From: DATATB01 sp036268995 | GTDB taxonomy: Bacteria; Planctomycetota; Planctomycetia; Pirellulales; PNKZ01 | Assembly (NCBI GenBank): GCA_036268995.1 | Contig: DATATB010000026.1 | Coordinates: 1-64,000 of the forward strand | Length of the DNA stretch: 64,000 nucleotides | Direction: 5' to 3' | In this document: piece by piece, positions 20,563 to 29,509 of the stretch | Numbering within the stretch: position 1 is the stretch's first letter | Layout of the letters: every line of letters begins with the position of its first letter | Translations under genes and position numbers: made by a program | Notes under the pieces: generated by a model | Told to the model about the DNA's origin: nothing | Databases searched by the model: none | Seen by the model: the letters and a program-made list of their open reading frames with translations, nothing else

Positions 20563-21522
20563 TTAAAGGCCGCAGGCCTTTTTGGCCCGCGCGAGCACGA
20601 CCGCAGCTTTTTGCCGGGCCCGCTGGGCCCCGTCGGCCAGGATGTCGCGCACTTGCCGGGGATCGGCCGCCAGTGCCGTGCGGCGCTCGCGCGCGGGGCC
20701 GAAATAGCCCTCGGCCTTATCGGCCAGGGCCTGCTTGATCTGGCCGTAGCCGAATCCGCCGCGGCGATAGAGCGCGGCCATTTCCGCCCGCTCGCCCTCG
20801 TTGGCAAACAGCGAATAGAGTTGATATAGATGATCGCCTTCCGGCTCCTTGGGCTGGTCCATTGGCCGCGAGTCGGTGGTGATGCGCATGATTTTTTTGC
20901 GCATCGCCTTGGGCTCCTCGAAGACTTCGATCGTGTTGTTGTAGCTTTTGGACATTTTTTCGCCGTCCGTGCCGGGCACTTTGGCCGAAGATTCGAGGAT
21001 CTTGGCCTTGGGCATCACGAACGTTTCGCCGAAGTGATGATTGAAGCTGGCCGCAATGTCGCGGCTGACCTCGATGTGCTGCACCTGGTCCTCGCCCACC
21101 GGCACGGTGTCGGCATCGTAGAGCAAAATATCGGCCGCCATCAGCACGGGATACGTGAACAGCCCCGCGTCGGCCGGCAGCCCGCGAGCCTTCTTGTCTT
21201 TGTACGCATGGCAGCGTTCGAGCAGTCCCATCGACGTGCCGGTCATCAGCAGCCACGCCAGCTCCGTCACTTCCGGCACGTCCGACTGCACAAAGAGCAC
21301 GGCATGCTGCGGATCGAGCCCCAGGGCCAGCAGATCGAGCGCCGCATCGAGCGTGTACTCGCGCAGCAGCGCCGGCTCGCGCACGGTGGTCAGTGCGTGC
21401 AGGTCGGCGATGAAGTAGTAGGCCTCGCCGGCCGTTTGCAGCTCGATGTATTGCCGAATGGCGCCGAAATAATTGCCCCAATGGAAGCGCCCGGTTGGCT
21501 GAATGCCCGAAAGCACGCGCAT
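20563..21522 (-). CDS. trpS: Tryptophanyl-tRNA synthetase
   Basis: A 319-residue class I aminoacyl-tRNA synthetase charging tRNA-Trp. The HIGH-type signature is TGRFHWGNYFGA near residues 11-22 and the KMSKS loop is GEKMSKSYNN. AMP-binding residues are expected in VGEDQVQHIE. Length and start are typical for the bacterial enzyme. It is followed on the same strand by the membrane protein/acpS pair after about 80 bp. Confidence 0.96.
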   Translation of the reverse strand: MRVLSGIQPTGRFHWGNYFGAIRQYIELQTAGEAYYFIADLHALTTVREPALLREYTLDAALDLLALGLDPQHAVLFVQSDVPEVTELAWLLMTGTSMGLLERCHAYKDKKARGLPADAGLFTYPVLMAADILLYDADTVPVGEDQVQHIEVSRDIAASFNHHFGETFVMPKAKILESSAKVPGTDGEKMSKSYNNTIEVFEEPKAMRKKIMRITTDSRPMDQPKEPEGDHLYQLYSLFANEGERAEMAALYRRGGFGYGQIKQALADKAEGYFGPARERRTALAADPRQVRDILADGAQRARQKAAVVLARAKKACGL

Positions 21523-21573
21523 GAACAGAACCCTTTTAAAGTGAACGACTCGTGGCTGGCGCTCTACCGCATT

Positions 21574-22512
21574 TTAATGGGCCGGCGGCCGGTCCACTTG
21601 CAGCGTTCCCACGACCTGGCTGACGCTGCCGGCGCCCAGAGCCGCAATCGCCTCAGGCAAGCCATCGAGAATCTGCATCGACACTTGCGGATTGTAAAAG
21701 TTCGCGGTGCCAATCTGCACGGCCGTGGCCCCGGCCACGATGAATTCCATCACATCGTCCAGCGTGGCGATGCCGCCGATACCGACCAGCGGCGTGTGGA
21801 CTGCCGCAGCTACCTGGTAGACCGCACGCAGGGCAATCGGCTTGATCGCCGGGCCGCTCAGCCCGCCGACCGTGTTGCCCAGTAGCGGGCGGCGGCGGCG
21901 CCAGTCGATGGCCATGCCGGCGCAGGTATTGATCAGCGAAATGGCATCCGCTCCGCCGGCTTCGGCCGCCTTGGCGATCGATGCGATATCCGTGACATTC
22001 GGCGTGAGCTTGGCAATCACCGGCAGCGAGCAGCCGGACCGCACCCCGGCCACCAGCCGCTGGCACATCTGCGGATCGGTGCCAAAGTCGACGCCACCGG
22101 ACACGTTGGGACACGAGATGTTCAATTCCAGGGCCGCCACGCCGGCCAGGCCATCCAGCCGCCGGCTGATTGCGAGAAACTCGTCGTGGTCGCGGCCGGC
22201 AATGCTGACGACGATTGCCGTCGGCAGACCGGCCAGGTAGGGCAAATGACCTTCGATGAAGGCTTCCAGCCCATCGTTATCCAGGCCGATGCTGTTGAGC
22301 ATGCCGCCGGTGGTCTCGATCGTGCGCCAAGGGCGATTGCCGGCGCGTGGGTGCAGGGTGATCGTCTTGGGCAGGATCGCGCCCAGCCGGCCGAGATCGA
22401 CGATACCGGCCATTTCGCGGGCATAGCCGAAGGTGCCGGATCCGACCATCACCGGGTTCTTCAGCCGTAGCCGCCCCAGTGACACTCCCAGTTGGACGTC
22501 GGCTGGTGGCAC
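21574..22512 (-). CDS. pyrD: Dihydroorotate dehydrogenase, class 1 (1B-like)
   Basis: About 312 residues. A flavoenzyme oxidising dihydroorotate to orotate in pyrimidine synthesis. Visible family motifs are NPVMVGSGTFG (start of the TIM barrel), ELNISCPNVSGGVDFG with the active-site Cys, and FMN-phosphate-binding GIGGIATLDDVMEFI and GATAVQIGTANF. Class 1B normally partners with PyrK, which is not in the window. The start is uncertain. The GTG chosen gives VPPADVQLG; TTG three codons earlier is also possible. Upstream in-frame sequence is not conserved-looking. Confidence 0.9.
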   Translation of the reverse strand: MPPADVQLGVSLGRLRLKNPVMVGSGTFGYAREMAGIVDLGRLGAILPKTITLHPRAGNRPWRTIETTGGMLNSIGLDNDGLEAFIEGHLPYLAGLPTAIVVSIAGRDHDEFLAISRRLDGLAGVAALELNISCPNVSGGVDFGTDPQMCQRLVAGVRSGCSLPVIAKLTPNVTDIASIAKAAEAGGADAISLINTCAGMAIDWRRRRPLLGNTVGGLSGPAIKPIALRAVYQVAAAVHTPLVGIGGIATLDDVMEFIVAGATAVQIGTANFYNPQVSMQILDGLPEAIAALGAGSVSQVVGTLQVDRPPAH

Positions 22513-22658
22513 TGGCGACAACAGACCTGTTCTTGGCGGAGGGCGGTGAGCGGGCAATCGCGGCCGGAAGGCCTGCACTTGGCGTAAAGGCCGTGCGGCG
22601 GCGAGTAGATAGCAATGTATCGCCGCAGGCGTAAGCCGGCAACGACCAGCCGCCTGAG

Positions 22659-22690
22659 GCACGCCGGCGGGCATTACCCGTCGGCGTGCC
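22659..22690. repeat. Hairpin GGCACGCCGGCGGG / CCCGTCGGCGTGCC
   Basis: A stem of 14 bp with one mismatch encloses the loop CATTA. It sits between the start of pyrD and the stop of the small lipoprotein gene. It may be a dispersed palindrome acting as a transcription attenuator or terminator; no U-run follows. Confidence 0.6.
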
Positions 22691-22710
22691 GCTCGTTAGC
22701 CACTTATGGG

Positions 22711-22929
22711 CTAGATAATGCCGCCGTGAGTTCGATAGGGCGACAAGTGGCTGGGTTGATCCAGCAGCCACAGTCGCTCCCAATCTTCCAGCAGCATGCG
22801 GAGGTTTTCGGAGGTGTAGATCAACTGTTGCGAACGCCGGGTTGGATCGCCCGAGTAGGCCGGAACGAGGCAACCCGCCGTTGAGCTGAAACACACCGCC
22901 AAGACAACCGCACCCAGCAGCTTGCGCAT
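22711..22929 (-). CDS. Small lipoprotein of unknown function
   Basis: A 72-residue protein with a lipoprotein signal peptide. MRKLLGAVVLAVCF leads to the lipobox STAGC (Cys20). The mature 52 residues include SGDPTRRSQQLIYTSENLRM and end LSPYRTHGGII. GGAGGAG lies 6 bp before the ATG. From memory, proteins of this pattern are common in planctomycetes, but no function is known to me. It would be anchored in a membrane facing the periplasm. Confidence 0.75.
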   Translation of the reverse strand: MRKLLGAVVLAVCFSSTAGCLVPAYSGDPTRRSQQLIYTSENLRMLLEDWERLWLLDQPSHLSPYRTHGGII

Positions 22930-23331
22930 GACTCAACTCCTCCGTGAGACGAGTCAGCGCACTGGCGCTCAAAGCGAGCGGCGCGCTCCCGTCGGGCGTC
23001 GCTGGCCTCGCGGCCAGCGGCGAACTTGAAGTATGTGTGTAGTGCGGAAATGGTTTCCAGGCGCGTCCATCCTTAGAGCGCCTTCAACGACTGCGACAAA
23101 ACGAGCCCGGCCGGGCAAGTGAATACCGCCGCGAAAACTGGCCGAGCGCAAAACTGCAAAACGCGAAATTTGGGTCGCTAGGCTACCGCAGACTGCCGGC
23201 GGCGCCGAGAGCAAACGTGATCGATAGACTGGGGTTGCGCTGATTTTCTGCTAGCGATGGACTGCTATCCATCCCTCAGTCGATCCGCCAGCAGCCAGCG
23301 TTCGCCGAGCCACCACCGTGGCGAGCCAGCG
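22930..23331. other. Intergenic region with a perfect hairpin
   Basis: A 402-bp gap between the HU gene stop and the lipoprotein start. It contains the hairpin CGCTGGCC-TCGC-GGCCAGCG at 23000-23019, which would be in the 5' leader of the lipoprotein gene. No gene is convincing. Confidence 0.45.
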
Positions 23332-23730
23332 TTACGCCGTCCCATGCTCGCCGGTTGCCGAAGCGGCCGATTCGGCCATCGATTCAGCTTGGGGCGCCGT
23401 GTCAGCCTCGCCGGTCATCCCCTGTTTCATGGCCGCGGCAGCTGCTTTACGCTCCAACTCCCGCACCCGTTCTTCCATTTCCTTGCCCGGCTTGAAGGTC
23501 ACGACGTACTTCTCCGGTACGTAAACCTTGTCGCCAGTGCGTGGGTTTCGGGCCTTGCGGGCGGCACGTTTCTTCACCTCGAAGACGCCGAAGTTCCGCA
23601 GCTCGATCCGCTTGTCCTCTACAAGCGTTTCGACGATGGCATCGAAGGTCTTTTGAACGATTTCCTTCGTCTTGAGCTGCGTGAGTCCGATTTCCTCGGA
23701 GATGGTTTTGACAATCTCTTTTTTCGTCAC
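23332..23730 (-). CDS. HU/IHF-family DNA-binding protein
   Basis: A 132-residue nucleoid protein. The canonical HU core spans residues 1-90: KKEIVKTISEEIGLTQL, GVFEVKKRAARKARNPRTG on the DNA-binding arm, and PEKYVVTFKPGKEM. A C-terminal Glu/Ala-rich extension of about 40 residues is predicted to be helical or disordered and is longer than in E. coli HU. Translation starts at GTG, with AGGAGA 8 bp upstream. A near-consensus promoter lies at 23813-23841. Confidence 0.92.
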   Translation of the reverse strand: MTKKEIVKTISEEIGLTQLKTKEIVQKTFDAIVETLVEDKRIELRNFGVFEVKKRAARKARNPRTGDKVYVPEKYVVTFKPGKEMEERVRELERKAAAAAMKQGMTGEADTAPQAESMAESAASATGEHGTA

Positions 23731-24184
23731 GACTCGGCTCTCCTGATGGAACAGAGGTGGGCCTGCGGAGCCGTGTGCCCCGCCATCCTCTCGTCCGCCC
23801 AACTGCGCTCCAAGTGTAGGTGCCGTAAGAAGTAGTGTCAAGCGTATTCAATCATCAGCCGCTCTGCGGACCGGGCTGCTTCCTGCCCCCAGGCAAGAAA
23901 AACGGCCACGCATCCGAACCAGCGGCAGCGACGTAAATCTAAATTTCCAAAGAACTTGCAGAGATCAACCCAGCTTTGGCCCGCTTTTTTAGCCTCAACC
24001 TATTGCAACTCAATGCTTTGCAACATTTGAGGCGACTTGCAGTGCAGCTGGATAGCCGTCGGCGATTGATAGGCAACCGCCTGTGGCGTGCCACGATCAT
24101 CGGCCGCTTCGGCCCGCACACTTTAACGAATCGGAAAATTCGATTCGCCAGGCACAATCGGATCAAATGAAATCCGGACCGCTG
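23731..24184. other. Intergenic region with the HU promoter
   Basis: A 454-bp gap. The part nearest the HU gene holds its promoter. The section 23930-24180 is AT-richer than the surroundings. No open frame, RNA or strong hairpin there could be recognised. Confidence 0.4.
23813..23841 (-). promoter_or_regulatory. Sigma-70-type promoter of the HU gene
   Basis: On the minus strand a perfect -35 TTGACA (23836-23841) is followed by a 17-bp spacer and -10 TACACT (23813-23818). The predicted start is about 75 bp before the HU GTG. Confidence 0.7.
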
Positions 24185-24604
24185 TCAAATGCGGATCACT
24201 TTCAGCTGTTCGACGATCCGCTCCAGCGGCACGAGATTGCCCTTCCCGCTGCCTGGGCAGACTTCGCACGTCTGCTGCCATGCTTCCGGCGTTTTCAGAT
24301 TCGAGTGCCAGAAGGGCCACGTCCGGCACTGCCGGGGGCGGTCTTCGTAGACCGTGCATTTGCGAGCCTGGTTATCGAAGAAGACGCAGTCGCCATTGGG
24401 ATATTCGACCAGGCTCAACCGCGCCCCGACGCGGCGGACATATTGCCGCTCGAACTCCTCGTCGCTTAAGTCCAGGCGTTTGGCCAGCGCGGCGATTTCA
24501 TCCCGGTTGACCCACACATAGCCGGGCGCGCCCGTGCAGCAGTTGCCGCACTGCGTGCATTTGAAACGCAGTCCATCGCCATACCACGGTTCGCCCGCCA
24601 TCAT
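24185..24604 (-). CDS. YkgJ-family cysteine-cluster protein
   Basis: A 139-residue protein of the YkgJ (UPF0153) family, presumed zinc- or iron-chelating. Cysteines cluster at FKCTQCGNCCTG near the N-terminus, ARKCTVYEDRPRQCRTWPFW in the middle and CEVCPG near the end. The reaction is unknown; some family members modify or bind metals. It stands alone downstream of the moa operon with a repeat in between. Confidence 0.85.
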   Translation of the reverse strand: MMAGEPWYGDGLRFKCTQCGNCCTGAPGYVWVNRDEIAALAKRLDLSDEEFERQYVRRVGARLSLVEYPNGDCVFFDNQARKCTVYEDRPRQCRTWPFWHSNLKTPEAWQQTCEVCPGSGKGNLVPLERIVEQLKVIRI

Positions 24605-24710
24605 GCACTCCCCAAAAAAGCCGCGACCGGCTGGTCGCGGTGCGCGACCAAGTGGCCGGCATTATAGCTGATGACTGCCAGCAGTACCTGCTGCTTTCGC
24701 GTTCAAACCT

Positions 24711-24736
24711 CCCTCTCCCACAAGGGGCGAGGGGAG
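24711..24736. repeat. CCCTCTCC-family palindrome
   Basis: CCCTCTCCCACAAGGGGCGAGGGGAG lies between the moaA stop and the YkgJ gene. Its arms pair imperfectly. It belongs to the same family as 8941, 10532, 31008 and 57286. Confidence 0.65.
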
Positions 24737-24761
24737 AAAGAGATGCCGCTGGAGCGGCCGG

Positions 24762-25763
24762 CTAGCCGCCAATTTGGAACATGGGGCGCGTGGGGCGGAG
24801 GAAGTGGTCGCTGTTGATGCCGTGGCCGGCACGCTTGGCGGCAACGCAGACACGGACTTGATCAATGATTGCCGCGTCGTCGGCTCCGCCGCGGAGCAGG
24901 GGGCGCAGGTCCCATTCTTCCGTCGAGAAGAGGCAGTTGCGAAGCTGGCCTTCGGCCGTCAGCCGCAAACGGTTGCAATCGCCGCAGAAGGGCTCGGTCA
25001 CCGGGTTGATGAAGCCGACCGTGCCCGATCCGTCGGCCAAGCGAAAATCGGTGGCCGGCTGGCTGGGGTTGCTCACCGGCAGCGGGTCGAGGCGGCCTAG
25101 CTCCGCTTCGAGCATGCTGAGGATCTCGGCCCCGGAGAGGACCTGCGAATTGTCCCAAGCGTGGTCCGCATCCAGAGGCATGAACTCGATGAACCGCAGT
25201 TCCAACCCGCGCTGGAGGCTGTAGCGCGCCAGCGGCACAACTTCGGTTTCGGTCATGCCGCGAATGGCCACGGCGTTGAGGCGAATCTTTTGAAAGCCGG
25301 CCTGGCGGGCTGCTTCGATGCCTGCGAGCACGCGATCCAGTCCGGGCCGGCGGGCGATCCGCAGAAAGGTGGCCGCATCGAGCGTGTCCAGGCTGATATT
25401 CAGCCGGTGCAGGCCGGCGGCTTTGAGCTGGGCGGCTTGTTCGGCGAGCAGAATGCCATTGGTGGTCAGCGCCACGTCGTCGATGCCCGGTATGGCCACC
25501 AGCCTCTGAATCAGTTGGCCGAGATTGGGCCGCACCAGTGGCTCGCCGCCGGTCAGCCGCAGCTTGCGGACGCCGAGCGTCGCCGCGATGCGCACGAAGC
25601 GCTCGATCTCGTCGAAGGTGAGCAGGTCCTCGCGCCGAGCGAACTCGACGTTGTCGGCCGGCATGCAATAAAAGCAGCGAATGTTGCAGCGGTCGGTGAC
25701 GCTGATGCGCAGATCGCTGTGTACGCGGCCGAAGGTATCCAGCAGTGGCAGGGAGACGGGCAT
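24762..25763 (-). CDS. moaA: GTP 3',8-cyclase MoaA
   Basis: A 333-residue radical-SAM enzyme catalysing the first step of molybdopterin synthesis. The SAM cluster is CNIRCFYC near residue 26. LTGGEPLVRPNL is the SAM-binding GGE motif. The C-terminal GTP-binding cluster uses PFCGDCNRLRLTAEG and a later NCLF cysteine. The protein ends in IGG, matching the double-glycine tail required by MoaA. It starts 2 bp after the moaE stop, in the operon FAD/FeS-moaD-moaE-moaA. Confidence 0.95.
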   Translation of the reverse strand: MPVSLPLLDTFGRVHSDLRISVTDRCNIRCFYCMPADNVEFARREDLLTFDEIERFVRIAATLGVRKLRLTGGEPLVRPNLGQLIQRLVAIPGIDDVALTTNGILLAEQAAQLKAAGLHRLNISLDTLDAATFLRIARRPGLDRVLAGIEAARQAGFQKIRLNAVAIRGMTETEVVPLARYSLQRGLELRFIEFMPLDADHAWDNSQVLSGAEILSMLEAELGRLDPLPVSNPSQPATDFRLADGSGTVGFINPVTEPFCGDCNRLRLTAEGQLRNCLFSTEEWDLRPLLRGGADDAAIIDQVRVCVAAKRAGHGINSDHFLRPTRPMFQIGG

Positions 25764-25765
25764 GG

Positions 25766-26215
25766 TCAGTGCGGCTCCCGGCCGGAGGTGGACCGCGGCG
25801 CGTCGAGGCCGGGATGGACCCAGTCGGTTTGGCCATCGGACCAGACTTCTTTTTTCCAGATGGGCACGACTTGCTTGATCGTATCGATCAGCCAGCGGCC
25901 GGCTTCGAAGGCTTCGGCACGATGCGGGCAGCTGACCGCCACGGCCACGCTCACTTCGCCCAGCTCCAGACTTCCCAACCGATGCATCACGGCACAGCCG
26001 ACCAGCGGCCAGCGGCTCCGAGCTTCGGCCACCAATTCGGCAAGTTTCTTGCCAGCCATCGGTTCGTAAGCTTCGTACTCGAGCCGCGTGGTTTGCCGAT
26101 CGCCAGTCATTTCGCGGACCGTGCCGAGGAATAAGAGCACGGCGCCGGCAGCCGGGGAGCTGACGCGGGCGAGCAGGGCTTGGGGGTCGATGGGGTTCGT
26201 GGTGAGTTCGATCAT
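25766..26215 (-). CDS. moaE: Molybdopterin synthase catalytic subunit MoaE
   Basis: A 149-residue subunit that, with MoaD-thiocarboxylate, inserts dithiolene sulfur into cPMP. Recognisable segments are GAVLLFLGTVRE, TRLEYEAYEPMA, HRLGSLELGEVSVAVAVS and the Lys-bearing PIWKKEVWSDG. The start ATG gives MIELTTNP. An upstream in-frame extension passes through a palindrome and is not used. It lies between moaD and moaA. Confidence 0.94.
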   Translation of the reverse strand: MIELTTNPIDPQALLARVSSPAAGAVLLFLGTVREMTGDRQTTRLEYEAYEPMAGKKLAELVAEARSRWPLVGCAVMHRLGSLELGEVSVAVAVSCPHRAEAFEAGRWLIDTIKQVVPIWKKEVWSDGQTDWVHPGLDAPRSTSGREPH

Positions 26216-26232
26216 GGGAAGTTGACGAGCCC

Positions 26233-26254
26233 CCCACGGACCGCAGTCCGTGGG
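26233..26254. repeat. Perfect hairpin between moaD and moaE
   Basis: CCCACGGAC-CGCA-GTCCGTGGG forms a 9-bp perfect stem with a 4-base loop. It lies inside the operon in the 76-bp gap between moaD and moaE. It could stabilise or partly terminate the transcript, or be a dispersed repeat. Confidence 0.65.
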
Positions 26255-26291
26255 CTTGGTATGCGCGCTGCGGGCGCGACTAATCTCTATT

Positions 26292-26537
26292 TTATCCGCC
26301 GCTGACGGGGGGAATACCGGCAATCTCGGCTTCCGGCGGAATCGGCGTGCGGTCGGTGACGTAATCGGAGGCGATGGCGAACATCAGATGCGGCACCAGC
26401 GGCGCGAGCGCGGGAAAGGCGGCTGCCAGTTGCTTGCGCAAATCGCCGATCGTGGCCGGCTCGGCCATGGCCAGCTCGACCTCCGAGTGGCCGGCCAGAT
26501 CGCGAGCAGCGGCAAACAGCCGGCAGCGGACAATCAT
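26292..26537 (-). CDS. moaD: MoaD/ThiS-family sulfur carrier
   Basis: An 81-residue ubiquitin-fold protein ending in the obligatory Gly-Gly (PPVSGG), the site of adenylation and thiocarboxylation. The N-terminus VRCRLFAAARDLAG matches MoaD rather than ThiS. The start ATG overlaps the stop of the upstream FAD/FeS gene by ATGA, indicating translational coupling. Confidence 0.9.
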   Translation of the reverse strand: MIVRCRLFAAARDLAGHSEVELAMAEPATIGDLRKQLAAAFPALAPLVPHLMFAIASDYVTDRTPIPPEAEIAGIPPVSGG

Positions 26538-29503
26538 GTGACGAACAGTTCTTGGGGCCGGGCCGTCAGCAGGCTGGCGACCTCGGGCATCAGCCCATAG
26601 GCCAGGGCCAGCAGCTTGATCGGGTGCACGGTGGGTTTACCGGTGCCTTGTTCCATTTGCATTTTGCAGGCGCTGCACTCGGTGGTGCCGGCCTGTACCG
26701 GGGACTCGCGCAGGCTCGAGATCAGCGGCCAGCCGGCGCGGAGGCTGTTGCGGTAGTTGCGTTTTTTGAGTCCGAACGTGCCGGCCATGCCGGAGCAGCC
26801 GCGCTCGATGCGCTGCACAACCAGGGCGGGAATCAACCGCAGCAGGCTCTCGCCCGGCGAGCCGACTTCGAGGGCTTTCATGTGGCAGGGCATGTGATAG
26901 GCCAGCGCGGCGTTGACCGGCTTCATGTCCAGTTGCAGCTTGCCCACCTGGTGCAGGTTCCAGAGATAGGTGCAGGCTTCGATCGTGTTTTCGGCCACCA
27001 GCCGAGCATCGTCGTCATCGAGCAGCGTCGGGTATTCGAGCTTGAGGCACAAGGCGGCCGACGGCTCGCTGGTGACGATCGTGAATCCCTGCCGCACCGC
27101 TTCGGCCAGTAGCTCGACATTCTGCCGGGCGACGGGTCGGGCGCGTTCGACCGCGCCGACGCTGAGCATGGCCATGCCGGATTGCGTTTGTCCCGAGGGA
27201 ACATACACGGCCACGCCGTTGTGTTCGAGCACGGCCACGAGCGCTTCGCCCAATTGCGGATCGTGAAAGTTCGCATACGTGTCGACAAAGTACAGCACCT
27301 TGCGGCCGCTGCGGCGGGTGGCCCGCGTGAGTCGGCGGCGGTGCGCGCGGCGGATAAAACTGCGCGCGGCAAACCGCGGCAGCTTGCGGGCCTGGGCCAG
27401 CCCGATCATTTTTTCCAACAGCCAGCGGGCCTGGCGATTGCCGATGGCCCAATTGGCCAGCGGCCCCAGCAGAGAGCCGAGCCCACTGAAGAAGTCCAGC
27501 CGCGTCAGCACCCAGTCGCCCAGGCGCAGGCCGTCGTTGGCCACGAAGCCGGCCTTGGCCTCAAGCATGAGCTTGGGGATGTCGACGCTGGCGGGGCATT
27601 CGAGCCGGCACATCTGGCAGTTGACGCACAGGTCGGCAACGGCCTTGAATTCGGCCTGCTTGAGCGAGTTGGGATCCAACTGGCCGTTGAACAGGCCGCG
27701 CATCATGTTGGCTTTGGCGCGGGGCGAAGCCTCTTCGGCCGGAGCAAAGCGGAAGATCGGACACATTCGCGTGCCCGACTCTTGCGAGCGGCAGGCCCCG
27801 CAGCCATTGCAGCTGCGGGCCATCTGTTCGACTTCCGTCTGCGTCCAATTCAAGTGCAACTCAACGAGTTGCCGCGGCGTCTCGCCGCCGGCGGCTGGCT
27901 CGGCGGGCGCTGGAGCCGGCACTTCAGCGGCGGGCCGCAAATTGCGCGTCAGCAAATAGGGATCCTGGCCGACGACCTTGCCCGGGTTGAGAATGTTGGC
28001 GGGGTCGAAGATGCGCTTGATCTGTGTAAAGACCTGGGCCAGCTCGCCATATTGGCGCGGGATGAATGCGGTGCGGCTGAGACCCGCGGCATGTTCGCCG
28101 CTGATGGTGCCGCCCACCTGGAGCACGGCCTCGTACAGATCGCCGGCCAGCAGTTCCATCAATCGCACGTGGGCCGGATCGCCGAGGTCGAGAAACGGCC
28201 GCAGGTGGATCTGGCCGTGGCCGGCATGCGCGTAGAGCGTGGCAGTGACCTGGTGGCGCTTGAGCACGTTTTGCATTTCCACCAGGAAGCGCGTGAGCGT
28301 CTCGGGCGGAACCGCAAAATCTTCGACAAAGGGCAAGGCCCGCGTGCAACCTTTGAGCCGATAGAGCGTGGGCACGACTTTGCGCGACAACTGCTCGAAC
28401 AACAGCATCTCTTCGCCGCCGGCCGACTGGCGGGCATCGAAGGCGAGCCGCTTTTTGCCGCGCACGCGCTCGACGGCCAGCCGCAGCCGGTCGCGCACGT
28501 CGATCGAGTCGTCGCCATCCATTTCGATGCACAACACCGCTTCGGCGGCCGGCGGAATCAAAGGCTCGAACCGTGCATCGGTCTCGCGGGCCAGGCTCAA
28601 GTGGCGGCGATCCATCAGGTCGCAAGCCACCGGCCGAAACGGCATGATCTCCTGCACGGCGCGCGCCGCGTTTTCCAAGCTCTCGAACGACAACAGGCCG
28701 AGCGCCCGATAGCGCGACAGCGACTGCGTGGCCACCGTGATCTCGGTAAACAGCGCGAGCGTGCCTTCCGAGCCGGTCAGTAAGCGTGCTACGTCCAAGC
28801 TCGACGGCGTGTATACGTCCGCCAGGTTGTAACCAAAACGATTCACCAGGCTCTTGGGCTGATGGCGGGCGATCAGGTCTTGGTGACGCGAAAGCACGTC
28901 GGCCAGTTGGTTGATGAGCTGACGCTTGTGCGGGTCGGGATCGTGGCTCACGCCGCCGACCAGCGGCTCCTGGCCGAACTCCATGACGCTGGCGTCGGCG
29001 AGCACGGCCCGCAACTTGCGGACATGCCGCCGCGTCGAGCCGTATTTCAGCCAATGGCTGCCCGAGCCATCGACGGCCACGACGCTGCCCATCGTGGTCA
29101 CGGCGCTGGTGGCCGGATCGGGGCCAAAAGTCCGCCCGCGCGATCGCAAGTAGGCGTTCAGCCGCTCGTGAACGACGCCGGGCTGCACGCGGACCGACTC
29201 GTGGTCGTCGTGCAGAATGCGGCGGAAATGGCTGGAGAAGTCGAGCACCAGACCCGGTCCCAACGATTCGCCGGCCAGGCCGGTGCCGGCTCCGCGAGCG
29301 TGAATGGGAATGTGCTGGGCGGCCGCGTACTGAACGCAGGCCGCGACGTCGGCCGTGTTCTTGGGCCGCACCATGCCCAACGGCTTGATCTGGTAGACAC
29401 TGGCGTCGCTGGCGTACATCTGCAGAAACACGTCGTCGCAGCGCACGTCGCCGCTAATGAGTCCGCGCAGATCCTCCTGCACTCGTGCTTGTTGCGGTTC
29501 CAT
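26534..29503 (-). CDS. FAD-binding and 4Fe-4S oxidoreductase (D-lactate/glycolate dehydrogenase-like)
   Basis: A 989-residue fusion. An N-terminal PCMH-type FAD domain spans about 40-200 (RGAGTGLAGESLGPG, TMGSVVAVDGSGSHW). A FAD-oxidase C-terminal domain spans about 235-500. Two ferredoxin-like clusters follow (CNGCGACRSQESGTRMCP and CVNCQMCRLECP), then CCG-type domains near the C-terminus (YHMPCHMKAL, GCSGMAGTFG). This architecture oxidises 2-hydroxyacids such as D-lactate, glycolate or 2-hydroxyglutarate and passes electrons to the membrane. The substrate is uncertain. Coupling to moaD by ATGA is unexpected because the enzyme needs no molybdenum. Confidence 0.88.
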   Translation of the reverse strand: MEPQQARVQEDLRGLISGDVRCDDVFLQMYASDASVYQIKPLGMVRPKNTADVAACVQYAAAQHIPIHARGAGTGLAGESLGPGLVLDFSSHFRRILHDDHESVRVQPGVVHERLNAYLRSRGRTFGPDPATSAVTTMGSVVAVDGSGSHWLKYGSTRRHVRKLRAVLADASVMEFGQEPLVGGVSHDPDPHKRQLINQLADVLSRHQDLIARHQPKSLVNRFGYNLADVYTPSSLDVARLLTGSEGTLALFTEITVATQSLSRYRALGLLSFESLENAARAVQEIMPFRPVACDLMDRRHLSLARETDARFEPLIPPAAEAVLCIEMDGDDSIDVRDRLRLAVERVRGKKRLAFDARQSAGGEEMLLFEQLSRKVVPTLYRLKGCTRALPFVEDFAVPPETLTRFLVEMQNVLKRHQVTATLYAHAGHGQIHLRPFLDLGDPAHVRLMELLAGDLYEAVLQVGGTISGEHAAGLSRTAFIPRQYGELAQVFTQIKRIFDPANILNPGKVVGQDPYLLTRNLRPAAEVPAPAPAEPAAGGETPRQLVELHLNWTQTEVEQMARSCNGCGACRSQESGTRMCPIFRFAPAEEASPRAKANMMRGLFNGQLDPNSLKQAEFKAVADLCVNCQMCRLECPASVDIPKLMLEAKAGFVANDGLRLGDWVLTRLDFFSGLGSLLGPLANWAIGNRQARWLLEKMIGLAQARKLPRFAARSFIRRAHRRRLTRATRRSGRKVLYFVDTYANFHDPQLGEALVAVLEHNGVAVYVPSGQTQSGMAMLSVGAVERARPVARQNVELLAEAVRQGFTIVTSEPSAALCLKLEYPTLLDDDDARLVAENTIEACTYLWNLHQVGKLQLDMKPVNAALAYHMPCHMKALEVGSPGESLLRLIPALVVQRIERGCSGMAGTFGLKKRNYRNSLRAGWPLISSLRESPVQAGTTECSACKMQMEQGTGKPTVHPIKLLALAYGLMPEVASLLTARPQELFVT

Positions 29504-29509
29504 GGGACT

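Noticed and set aside
22513..22674. N-terminal extension of pyrD
   Set aside because: The extra 54 codons are Arg/Pro-rich, precede the conserved barrel start, and run next to a hairpin; a GTG or TTG close to the barrel is more likely.
24762..26237. A fused 491-residue MoaA with a long N-terminal domain
   Set aside because: The extra sequence overlaps moaE in another frame and is a composition shadow. The true start is the ATG at 25763.
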